The notes under the pieces are model-generated. The model searched no databases. It was not told the origin of the DNA and was given only the letters and a program-made list of their open reading frames with translations. The translations under genes were made by a program, and so were the position numbers. Positions 1 through 5,877 of a DNA stretch of 9,490 bases are shown here, piece after piece. This stretch comes from JAYZVT01 sp050248375. GTDB lineage: Bacteria > Pseudomonadota > Alphaproteobacteria > Rhizobiales > Methyloligellaceae. The stretch covers positions 1-9,490 of the forward strand of contig JBFWSL010000156.1 of the NCBI GenBank assembly GCA_050248375.1. Direction: 5' to 3'. The stretch's first letter is position 1, and every line of letters starts with the position of its first letter.

Positions 1-1432
1 CGACGCGGTCTGGGCGGAGAAGGACAGCGACCCGAAGAACCCGGATGGCTGGGTGGTCATCGTGGCCATCGCCGATGTCAGCCATTTCGTGCGGCCGGGC
101 TCCGCTCTCGACAAGGAGGCCCTCAAGCGCGGCAATTCGGTCTACTTCCCCGACCGGGTGGTGCCCATGCTGCCGGAGGCGCTTTCGGCTGGCCTGTGCT
201 CCCTGCGTGAGAACGAAGACCGCGCCTGCCTCGCGGTACGCATGACCTTCGACGCGCAGGGCACCAAGCGCGGCCACCGCTTCGTGCGCGGCCTGATGCG
301 CTCCGCCGCCCGCCTCACCTACCAGCAGGCTCAGGCCGCCATCGACGGCCGCCCGGACGACAAGACGGGGTCGCTGCTGGAACCGGTGCTGCGGCCGTTG
401 TGGGGTGCCTACGGGGCCCTCAAGGCTGCGCGCGACAAGCGCGAACCGCTCGCCCTCGACCTGCCGGAGCGCAAGGTGCTGCTCGACGACAAGGGCAACA
501 TCCGGGATATCGTCATTCCGCCGCGCCTCGATGCCCACAAGCTGATCGAGGAATTCATGATCCAGGCGAATGTCGCCGCCGCGGAAGCGCTGGAGGCCAA
601 ACGGTCTCCCCTGCTCTACCGGGTTCACGACGCCCCTTCCAAGGAGAAGCTCGACGGACTTCGCGACTTTCTCGACACCCTGCAAATGAGCTTTCCGAAG
701 GCTGGACGGCTGCAGCCGGCACAGTTCAACCGCCTGCTCAAGCTGGCCGAACAGGGAGAGAATACGGAGCTGGTCAACGAGGTGGTGCTGCGGGCACAGG
801 CACAGGCCGAATACGCGGCCGGCAACTACGGTCACTTCGGGCTGAACCTGCGCCGCTACGCCCATTTCACCTCGCCCATTCGACGCTACGCCGACCTGAT
901 CGTCCACAGGGCGCTGGTGCGGGCGCTTGGACTTGGCGCCGGCGGACTGACCGACGAGGAGATCGCGCGCCTCGATGACATCGCGACCGAGATTTCCGAG
1001 GCCGAGCGCCGGGCCATGGCGGCGGAGCGGGAGACCGTGGACCGGCTGATCGCGCGCTACCTGGCAGACCGCATCGGAGCGACTTTCTCCGCCCGCGTCT
1101 CGGGCGTCACACGCAGCGGGCTCTTCGTGCGGCTGGCACAGACCGGCGCGGACGGCTTCGTGGCGGCGTCGAGCATAGGGGCCGACTACTATCGTCACGA
1201 CGAACGGTCGCAGGCGCTTATCGGCGACGCCACGGGGCTCGGCTACCGGCTCGGCGATACCGTCGAGGTCCGGCTGGTGGAGTGCATTCCCAGCGCCGGC
1301 GCCATGCGGTTCGAACTGCTTAGCGAGGGCCGCCTGCTCGGCGAGGGCCGGCGCGGGTCCCGCATGGGAAAGCGCGGCCGACACGGCGCCCCACCGGGGC
1401 GCGGCAGGCCGTCACGGCGCGGGCGGCGCTGA
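1..1432 (+). CDS. rnr: Ribonuclease R, 3' part (gene begins before the window)
   Basis: Processive 3'-to-5' exoribonuclease of the RNase II/R (RNB) family, which degrades structured RNA in the cytoplasm. The frame is open from base 2 and 476 residues are visible. It enters the window at the last Asp of the catalytic DFDDAV motif (DAVWAEKD), so the cold-shock/OB domains and the first catalytic aspartates lie upstream. Visible signatures are VAIADVSHFVRPG, RGNSVYFPDRVVPMLPE and, at window residues 288-296, HFTSPIRRY, the RNB signature containing the catalytic Arg. An S1 RNA-binding domain spans about residues 357-440. A basic Arg/Gly tail of about 34 residues follows, as in RNase R rather than RNase II. 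The stop is TGA at 1430-1432. A 58-nt gap separates it from the DUF983 gene, so co-transcription is likely. Identification is strong; only the N-terminal part is missing. Confidence 0.96.
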   Translation, partial: DAVWAEKDSDPKNPDGWVVIVAIADVSHFVRPGSALDKEALKRGNSVYFPDRVVPMLPEALSAGLCSLRENEDRACLAVRMTFDAQGTKRGHRFVRGLMRSAARLTYQQAQAAIDGRPDDKTGSLLEPVLRPLWGAYGALKAARDKREPLALDLPERKVLLDDKGNIRDIVIPPRLDAHKLIEEFMIQANVAAAEALEAKRSPLLYRVHDAPSKEKLDGLRDFLDTLQMSFPKAGRLQPAQFNRLLKLAEQGENTELVNEVVLRAQAQAEYAAGNYGHFGLNLRRYAHFTSPIRRYADLIVHRALVRALGLGAGGLTDEEIARLDDIATEISEAERRAMAAERETVDRLIARYLADRIGATFSARVSGVTRSGLFVRLAQTGADGFVAASSIGADYYRHDERSQALIGDATGLGYRLGDTVEVRLVECIPSAGAMRFELLSEGRLLGEGRRGSRMGKRGRHGAPPGRGRPSRRGRR

Positions 1433-1490
1433 CGATTAGCCGCGCACGGCTTGCTTCCGAACCCGGCCGCTTCGGCCTATATATGAGACC

Positions 1491-1937
1491 ATGAGCGATA
1501 TGACCTCTTCCCCGACCCGCTGGACTCCGCCCGCCGAACGGCCCATGGGCCGTTCGCTGCGGCGCGGCTTCCTCCAGCGCTGCCCCAGTTGCGGCACCGG
1601 CAAGCTCTTTGGCGCATACCTGAAGCCGGTTCACGATTGCCCGTCCTGCGGCGAGGCCATGCATCATCAGCGGGCCGACGACGCTCCGCCCTATTTCACC
1701 ATGTTGATCGTGGGGCACCTGGTCGTTCCGGTGCTGTTGTGGGTGGAAATGAACTACGCGCCTCCGTTATGGGTTCACATGGCCATCTGGCCCACCCTTA
1801 CCCTCATTCTCTGCCTGGTGCTGCTGCAACCCGTCAAAGGATCCCTGATCGGCCTGCAATGGGCGCTGCGCATGCATGGCTTCGGCGGCTTGACGCCGGC
1901 CCCGGAAGAGGATCCGGCCAGAGACGCGGCCCGATGA
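1491..1937 (+). CDS. DUF983 family membrane protein with zinc-ribbon-like head
   Basis: 148-residue protein matching the DUF983 family, common next to rnr in alphaproteobacteria; its biochemical function is unknown. Two CPSCG knuckles (Cys31/Cys34 and Cys50/Cys53) form a probable zinc ribbon in a basic N-terminal half. Two hydrophobic segments follow, about residues 69-87 and 95-113, consistent with a small inner-membrane protein. The signature GRSLRRGFLQRCPSCG, leading into the cytosolic ribbon, is typical. The chosen ATG at 1491 has only a poor purine stretch (TGAGA) upstream; an in-frame ATG at 1500 is an alternative. The TGA stop overlaps the ATG of the following NUDIX gene (ATGA at 1934-1937), so the two are probably translationally coupled. 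The neighbourhood (RNase R, NUDIX) hints at a housekeeping role, but no specific activity can be assigned. Confidence 0.88.
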   Translation: MSDMTSSPTRWTPPAERPMGRSLRRGFLQRCPSCGTGKLFGAYLKPVHDCPSCGEAMHHQRADDAPPYFTMLIVGHLVVPVLLWVEMNYAPPLWVHMAIWPTLTLILCLVLLQPVKGSLIGLQWALRMHGFGGLTPAPEEDPARDAAR

Positions 1938-2659
1938 GCCAGACCGAGGCCGCCGCCAAGCAGGCGGCACCGGTCCAGCATCCCAACATGCGGCCGCGCG
2001 ACGCAGCGAGCCTTGTCGTCATCGACCGTTCCGGCGCACAGCCCAGGGTTCTCATGGGCCGCCGCAGCAATGCCCACGTATTCATGCCTGGCAAATTCGT
2101 GTTTCCGGGCGGACGGGTGGACCGGGAAGACCTCTCGCTCGCCCGCAGGATGAACCTGCCGGAGGCGCAGACGTCGAAGCTCATGTGCCGCATGAAGGGC
2201 AGACCGAGCCCGGGACGGGCCTGTGCGCTGGCGCTGGCGGCGATCCGGGAAACGTTCGAGGAGACAGGCCTGCTGATTGGACGGCGTGCCGGGGGTCTGG
2301 ATACAGCTCCCTCGACCTGGAGAGCCTTTCTCCACCATGGCGTGATGCCAGAGCCCTCCGCCCTTGGATATTTCTGCCGGGCAATCACTCCGCCCGGCCG
2401 TTCACGCCGTTTCGACGCCCGCTTCTTCTGCGTCGACGCCACTCTTATCGCGCACCAGGTCAAGCCCAAGAACCTGGAGCTGTCGGACCTCCACTGGCTG
2501 ACGCTGGACGATGCCCGGAGGCTCGATATCCCTAACATCACCCTTAAGGTACTGGGCGAACTGGCCGGGCGCCTGGGCGATGGTCCGCCGCCCTGGCCCG
2601 ATGCGCCGGTGCCCTTCTATCACAAGCGCGGCGGCAATTTCCGGCGTGAACTGCTCTAG
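1934..2659 (+). CDS. NUDIX hydrolase with expanded Nudix box (NUDT19-like)
   Basis: 241-residue NUDIX hydrolase, predicted to cleave a nucleoside-diphosphate-linked substrate with divalent metal in the cytoplasm. The second half of the Nudix box is intact, RETFEETGL at residues 105-113, and carries the metal-binding glutamates. The first half, FPGGRVD, ends in Gly60. The Gly-to-Arg distance is therefore 45 residues instead of the canonical 14, meaning an insertion of about 31 residues (71-102 region, containing RRMNLPEAQ and MCRMKG). From family knowledge, a long insertion in the box is a feature of the NUDT19/NUDT7-type CoA or acyl-CoA diphosphatases, so that is the best guess for substrate class, unproven. 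The frame stays open upstream to 1589, but only the ATG at 1934 avoids overlapping DUF983 and gives a normal N terminus. It overlaps the DUF983 stop by ATGA. The stop is TAG at 2657-2659. Confidence 0.9.
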   Translation: MSQTEAAAKQAAPVQHPNMRPRDAASLVVIDRSGAQPRVLMGRRSNAHVFMPGKFVFPGGRVDREDLSLARRMNLPEAQTSKLMCRMKGRPSPGRACALALAAIRETFEETGLLIGRRAGGLDTAPSTWRAFLHHGVMPEPSALGYFCRAITPPGRSRRFDARFFCVDATLIAHQVKPKNLELSDLHWLTLDDARRLDIPNITLKVLGELAGRLGDGPPPWPDAPVPFYHKRGGNFRRELL

Positions 2660-2669
2660 CCGCATCGCC

Positions 2670-2697
2670 TTGACAACGGCGGCGCGCCGGATACTGT
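2670..2697 (+). promoter_or_regulatory. Possible promoter for rpmG
   Basis: A perfect TTGACA lies at 2670-2675, 11 nt after the NUDIX stop. Sixteen bases downstream is TACTGT (2692-2697), a weak -10 (3 of 6 to TATAAT). If used, the transcript would carry a leader of about 135 nt containing both hairpins described below before rpmG. The -10 is poor, so this is only a candidate; rpmG could also be read from the upstream operon. Confidence 0.3.
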
Positions 2698-2715
2698 GCG
2701 CGCAAATCCGGCCTT

Positions 2716-2760
2716 GGCACATCATCCGGCCAAGTGAACCGCTTGGCCGGATAATGTGCC
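2716..2760. repeat. 19-bp inverted repeat in the rpmG leader
   Basis: Arms 2716-2734 and 2742-2760 are complementary over 19 bp with one mismatch and a 7-nt loop (2735-2741). The mismatch is C/A in the plus-strand RNA but a G-U wobble in the minus-strand RNA. No T-run follows on the plus strand, so it does not look like a simple intrinsic terminator. The arms contain CCGGATNATGTGC in opposite orientations; a third copy of that motif is at 2687-2699. It could be a leader structure, a regulator-binding dyad or a dispersed palindromic repeat. Confidence 0.85.
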
Positions 2761-2776
2761 GAGTCAGCAATGTGAG

Positions 2777-2819
2777 CATGATCTTATCGGAAAAGTGGCA
2801 TCCACCTTTCCGGATCATG
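2777..2819. repeat. GATCATG-ended palindromic element upstream of rpmG
   Basis: Imperfect palindrome: CATGATC (2777-2783) pairs with GATCATG (2813-2819), CGGAAA (2788-2793) with TTTCCG (2807-2812), and GTGG (2795-2798) with CCAC (2802-2805) around a CAT loop. The left arm carries an extra TTAT, and there is one A/C mismatch. From memory, elements with ATGATC outer ends and CGGAAA/TTTTCCG inner arms occur in many copies in rhizobial genomes, so this is probably a member of a dispersed intergenic repeat family. It ends 10 nt before the rpmG Shine-Dalgarno and would fold in the mRNA leader. Confidence 0.75.
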
Positions 2820-2839
2820 TCAGCGCCGCGGAGGTTATT

Positions 2840-3007
2840 ATGGCAAAGCCGATTACGCAGAAGATCAAGCTCGTGAGTTCCGCGGGCACCGGGTTCTATT
2901 ACGTCACCAAGAAGAACCCCCGGAACATGACCGAGAAGATGGTGAAGAAGAAATACGATCCGGTCGCCAAGAAGCACGTCGAGTTCAAGGAAGCCAAGAT
3001 CAAGTAG
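2840..3007 (+). CDS. rpmG: 50S ribosomal protein L33
   Basis: 55-residue basic protein of the large ribosomal subunit, beginning MAKPITQKIKLVSSAGTGFY. It matches bacterial L33 throughout (FYYVTKKNPRNM, KKYDPVAKKHVEFKEAKIK), and 55 residues is the usual length. It contains no cysteine, so it is the zinc-independent C-minus form typical of proteobacteria. The frame is open from 2756, but the ATG at 2840 gives the conserved N terminus and has a strong GGAGG (2830-2834) five bases upstream. Two hairpins sit in the 180 nt before it and a probable terminator follows at 3061-3097, suggesting a monocistronic unit or the last gene of the rnr cluster. Confidence 0.98.
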   Translation: MAKPITQKIKLVSSAGTGFYYVTKKNPRNMTEKMVKKKYDPVAKKHVEFKEAKIK

Positions 3008-3060
3008 CCGCGGCTGCCTGCTCTCCGGTTCAAACGCCTTTCCATCCGGAAAATAGAGGC

Positions 3061-3097
3061 CAGCCCCGCCGCCACCCGGCAGCGGGGTTGTTCCGTA
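3061..3097 (+). terminator. Probable rpmG transcription terminator
   Basis: A GC-rich stem, CAGCCCCGC (3061-3069) with GCGGGGTTG (3082-3090), gives nine pairs including one G-U around a 12-nt loop. A short, imperfect T-rich stretch (TTGTTCC) follows. It lies 53 nt after the rpmG stop in the sense orientation. The weak T tract lowers confidence. Confidence 0.6.
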
Positions 3098-3124
3098 ATG
3101 GCATGCGGGACTGGCCAACAAGCC

Positions 3125-3152
3125 AAATGTACCAAAGAGGGTTTGGTCATTT
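3125..3152. repeat. 11-bp hairpin in the rpmG-pleD gap
   Basis: AAATG (3125-3129) plus ACCAAA (3131-3136) pair with TTTGGT (3142-3147) plus CATTT (3148-3152) around a GAGGG loop, with a single bulged T at 3130. It is AT-richer than its surroundings and lies 28 nt beyond the terminator stem. It could be a second terminator-like structure or part of an untranslated RNA. No protein-coding context applies. Confidence 0.55.
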
Positions 3153-3412
3153 GACCTGGTGGCCGACCGGCAAGACGGCACTAACGAGGAGGCCACTCTA
3201 GCCGCCTGCCAGCCGGCCAAACCCCACGGACCCAGGAGATGCGGCGGACCTGAGCACTCCGTAGGGTTATTCAGATTTCAAGGCGGGAAGCCGGCCGCAG
3301 CCCCTACGGGCCTGTCAAAGCCATCCCCCACTGCCTCGGCAATTCGTATCGCCGCTCCACGTCATTAGCACAAACCGGCGCCATCACCCTAGCGCCCGCA
3401 TGGCAATTTGCA

Positions 3413-3432
3413 ATCTGCTCAATCAAGCAGAT
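3413..3432. repeat. 7-bp perfect inverted repeat downstream of pleD
   Basis: ATCTGCT (3413-3419) and AGCAGAT (3426-3432) form a perfect 7-bp stem with a 6-nt loop. It lies about 145 nt past the pleD stop in the pleD direction and lacks a T-run on either side, so it is not a convincing terminator. Confidence 0.45.
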
Positions 3433-3577
3433 AAGCGAAAATCCATTCAACAGTAAAGTGTTAACCTTAAGTACTCAACCCGGAAGTGAGCGTCGCGAGG
3501 CCTGCACGAAGACAGCCCTGGCCTGCCGCGGACGGCCGGGAAGACTGAAAAATGACTGGATTTCCGCGAAAAAGCGC

Positions 3578-4948
3578 TCAGGCAGCGTCGGCAACGACCC
3601 GGTTACGGCCGTCACGCTTGGCGGCATAGAGGGCCTGATCGGCCCGCTTCAGCAGCGTGCCGGGGGTATCGTTCACGCTTTCCAGGGCCGAAATGCCGAC
3701 ACTGGCGGTGATGTCCACATTGCGCCCGTCGGGAAGATCGAACGAGACCGCGGAGATGCACTGACGCAACCGCTCGGCGACATGATAGGCGCGGGAGAGG
3801 TCGGTATCCGGCATGATCACGACGAACTCTTCCCCGCCCATGCGGCAGGCGAGGTCGATGCCGCGCACGTTCTTGCGCATGCGGCTGGCGAATTCGCGCA
3901 GCACGGCGTCGCCCGCATCGTGACCGTAGGTGTCGTTGACCGGCTTGAAATAGTCGATGTCGGCGATCAGGACGGCGAGCGCCTTGCCACGCTGCACAGC
4001 CTCATCCACCAGAGTCTTGAGATGACTCTCCATGTAGCGGCGGTTGTAGAGGCTCGTCAGCGCATCGGTGATGGCCATCTCGACGCTTTCCTCGATGCGG
4101 CCCTTGAGGAAATCGCCATAGCGCTTGCGGCGCACCTGGGTGCGCACGCGCGCGACCAGCTCGTTCTTGTCGATGGGGCGCACGAGGTAGTCGTTCACGC
4201 CCATGTCGAGGCCGCGCAACAGCCGGCTGTCGTCGCCGGGCTCCACCAGGATGAGAATGGGAAGCTGGCGCATGCGGTCAAGCGAGCGGACCTGCGAGCA
4301 CAGCCGCAAACCATCGGACTCCGCAAGGCTGAGACTGACGATGAGCAGGTCGTAGTCGCCTTCCGGCAGGCTGAGCAGTGCCCGCTGGGGATCGTTCTGG
4401 ATATCGACCGTATGGTCGGAGGACAGTGCGCAGGAAATGCGTTCGGCCGACCTGGGATGGTCCTCGACCAGCAGGATGCGCCCCCCCCTGCCCGCGAAGT
4501 GATTGTCCTGCGCGCCCTCGCCGGGCAGCCCGAGCTGCTCGCTGGTGGAAGCCCGCATCACCATCTCGTCGGTGAGGGTCTTCAGCCGGGCGAGGTTCTT
4601 CACCCTGGTAATCAGCGCGACCTCGTCGACCGGCTTGGTGAGAAAGTCGTCGGCCCCCGCGTCCAGCCCCTGGATGCGGTCGGAGGGCTGGTCCAGGGCG
4701 GTGACCATGACCACGGGAATGTGGGCCGTCGCCGGATTTGCCTTGAGCCGGCGGCAAACCTCGAAACCGTCCATGCCGGGCATCATCACGTCGAGCAGGA
4801 TGACATCCACGCCCCGGCGCGCGCAGATATCGAGCGCTTCCGGGCCGCTGCGGGCGGTCATGGTCTCGAAATACTCGGCCGTCAGGCGAGCCTCGAGCAG
4901 CCGCACATTGGCTTCGATGTCGTCAACAATAAGTACGCGCGCGGTCAT
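3578..4948 (-). CDS. pleD: PleD: response regulator diguanylate cyclase (REC-REC-GGDEF)
   Basis: 456-residue diguanylate cyclase that makes cyclic di-GMP from two GTP when phosphorylated. In Caulobacter it drives the motile-to-stalked transition at the cell pole. The first receiver domain (about 1-120) has the acidic pair Asp9/Asp10, phosphoacceptor Asp53 (LLDVMMPGMDG) and Lys105. The second receiver (about 157-272) is degenerate: Ser205 (LIVSLSL) stands at the phosphoacceptor position, as expected for the PleD adaptor domain that mediates dimerisation. The GGDEF domain (about 285-456) has metal-binding Asp330 in ADIDYFK, substrate Asn338, the active-site GGEEF at 371-375, and an RGID inhibitory I-site at 362-365, five residues before it. 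So it should be active and product-inhibited. The start lies 22 nt after the divK stop, with a weak AGAG upstream, indicating a divK-pleD operon as in Caulobacter and rhizobia. Confidence 0.97.
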   Translation of the reverse strand: MTARVLIVDDIEANVRLLEARLTAEYFETMTARSGPEALDICARRGVDVILLDVMMPGMDGFEVCRRLKANPATAHIPVVMVTALDQPSDRIQGLDAGADDFLTKPVDEVALITRVKNLARLKTLTDEMVMRASTSEQLGLPGEGAQDNHFAGRGGRILLVEDHPRSAERISCALSSDHTVDIQNDPQRALLSLPEGDYDLLIVSLSLAESDGLRLCSQVRSLDRMRQLPILILVEPGDDSRLLRGLDMGVNDYLVRPIDKNELVARVRTQVRRKRYGDFLKGRIEESVEMAITDALTSLYNRRYMESHLKTLVDEAVQRGKALAVLIADIDYFKPVNDTYGHDAGDAVLREFASRMRKNVRGIDLACRMGGEEFVVIMPDTDLSRAYHVAERLRQCISAVSFDLPDGRNVDITASVGISALESVNDTPGTLLKRADQALYAAKRDGRNRVVADAA

Positions 4949-4970
4949 GACGCTCTACGGCCCTGCTTGC

Positions 4971-5342
4971 CTATTTCCCGCCGATGAACTTGCCCACGGT
5001 GTCGAGGAAGGTCGAAACGGAGATGGGCTTGGAGATATAGGCCTCGCACCCCCCCTCGCGGATGCGCTCCTCGTCGCCCTTCATCGCGAATGCGGTCACG
5101 GCGATGACGGGAATATCGCGAAGCTGGTCGTCTTCCTTCAGCCACTTGGTTACTTCCAGCCCGGAGACTTCCGGCAACTGGATGTCCATCAGGATCAGGT
5201 CCGGGCGATGCTGGCGGGCGAGCGTCAGCGCTTCCATGCCATTGCGGGTCTGGATGGTTTCATAGCCGTGGGCACCGAGCAGGTCACGAAACAGCTTCAT
5301 GTTCAGCTCGTTGTCCTCGACGATCAGGACAGTCTTGGTCAT
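4971..5342 (-). CDS. divK: DivK: single-domain cell-cycle response regulator
   Basis: 123-residue stand-alone receiver domain, nearly identical to remembered Caulobacter DivK (TVLIVEDNELNMKLF, DLILMDIQLPE, TAFAMKGDEERIREGG, CEAYISKPIS). It shuttles between phosphorylated and unphosphorylated forms set by PleC/DivJ/PdhS-type kinases and relays polarity information to the CtrA pathway. Key residues are Glu9/Asp10, phosphoacceptor Asp53, Thr83 and Lys105. The frame extends to a further ATG at 5402 (20 extra residues), but the start at 5342 matches the family N terminus and has GGTGAG five bases upstream; the longer start has no ribosome binding site. It is the first gene of a divK-pleD unit and is transcribed away from the DUF3572 gene. 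Confidence 0.96.
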   Translation of the reverse strand: MTKTVLIVEDNELNMKLFRDLLGAHGYETIQTRNGMEALTLARQHRPDLILMDIQLPEVSGLEVTKWLKEDDQLRDIPVIAVTAFAMKGDEERIREGGCEAYISKPISVSTFLDTVGKFIGGK

Positions 5343-5556
5343 AGGACTCACCGTTGCGAGATCGGACTGCTCATATTCGGTGGAGTCGCCGAGATATTCC
5401 ATGTTTCGTGCCTTTTTGGGGACCCCGCACCGGCTTCCCCGCGTTTTATTCTTATCCGGCCCAAATCGAGGAAAGTTTGGCCTGAATCCGTAACCAACTG
5501 TTTAAGGATCGCTCTCTTTCTTGCGTTTCCTTAAGAATTTATCCCAGAATCCGGCC
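5343..5556. promoter_or_regulatory. Divergent intergenic region, divK / DUF3572
   Basis: This gap must hold the promoters for divK-pleD (minus) and DUF3572-mak (plus). It contains an inverted repeat, GGCCCAAA (5458-5465) with TTTGGCC (5476-5482), seven pairs plus one bulged base. It also contains a degenerate TTAA-type dyad: on the minus strand TTAA and TTAC separated by 8 nt (5490-5505). The latter recalls the CtrA site TTAA-N7-TTAA, but spacing and one base are off. No clear -35/-10 pair was found on either strand. Confidence 0.4.
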
Positions 5557-5877
5557 ATGTTCGGGAATCGCCAGCGCCTCACTGCGGATGAAGCCGACAC
5601 CATCGCCGTCAAGGCGCTCGGATTCCTCACATCCGACCCCGAACGGCTGGAGCGCTTCCTGCGGCTGACCGGCTGGACGCCCCAGTCCCTTGGCGAACCC
5701 AGGGGCCAGCAGGCCCTGCTGGCGGCGGTGCTGGAGTATCTGTCGAACGACGAACCGCTGCTGCTGACATTTGCCGCCAATATGTCCCTTGACCCGGCCC
5801 GCGTGGCGGAAGCGGCCCGGCGGGCCAGCTTTCCCGCTGGCGACGCAGGCGACGGGGACGGCGACGGTGGCTCGTGA
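5557..5877 (+). CDS. DUF3572 family protein
   Basis: 106-residue protein matching the DUF3572 family of alphaproteobacteria, whose function is unknown. The core is helical (EADTIAVKALGFLTSDPERLERFLRLTGWTP, in pieces about residues 11-42), followed by a second helical part with DEPLLLTFAANMSLDPARV (65-83). There is no signal peptide or membrane segment, so it is probably cytoplasmic. The last dozen residues are a Gly/Asp-rich run encoded by repeated GGCGAC-type units, unlike the conserved core. The ATG at 5557 gives the usual short family N terminus; a TTG at 5521 would add 12 residues and has AAGGA 12 nt upstream, so it cannot be excluded. DUF3572 genes commonly sit beside divK, as here. Its TGA overlaps the GTG start of the ROK kinase (GTGA at 5874-5877), implying coupled translation. 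Confidence 0.85.
   Translation: MFGNRQRLTADEADTIAVKALGFLTSDPERLERFLRLTGWTPQSLGEPRGQQALLAAVLEYLSNDEPLLLTFAANMSLDPARVAEAARRASFPAGDAGDGDGDGGS

Larger units (their letters stand above)
3098..3577. other. Gene-free region between rpmG and pleD
   Basis: About 480 bases between the rpmG terminator and the pleD stop hold no credible gene. A 69-codon frame at 3159-3368 has no family resemblance or ribosome binding site and a skewed composition. The stretch contains the hairpin at 3125-3152, an 8-bp inverted pair CCGTAGGG (3259-3266) / CCCTACGG (3302-3309), a 7-bp perfect hairpin at 3413-3432, and an AT-rich pocket with TTAACCTTAAG at 3461-3471. pleD and rpmG converge here, so part of it is 3' untranslated sequence. 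A small RNA is possible but unsupported. Confidence 0.6.

Noticed and set aside
1465..1477. GGCCG-CTT-CGGCC hairpin after rnr as a terminator
   Set aside because: Only 5 bp and followed by TATATAT, not a T-run, and the DUF983 start is 13 nt further on; more likely incidental.
1589..1933. Upstream extension of the NUDIX frame
   Set aside because: It would overlap nearly all of DUF983 out of frame and adds Arg/His-rich residues with no NUDIX character; the ATG at 1934 fits the family and the ATGA overlap.
3159..3368. 69-codon frame starting GTG in the rpmG-pleD gap
   Set aside because: No resemblance to a known family, no convincing Shine-Dalgarno, and composition not like its neighbours.
3458..4987. 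Open frame of 509 codons on the plus strand
   Set aside because: It is antisense to pleD and divK, which have full family motifs on the other strand. Long antisense frames arise from GC-rich third positions, and the translation shows no recognisable domain.
5343..5402. 20-residue N-terminal extension of DivK
   Set aside because: DivK homologues start at MTKxVLIVEDNE; the upstream ATG lacks a ribosome binding site.
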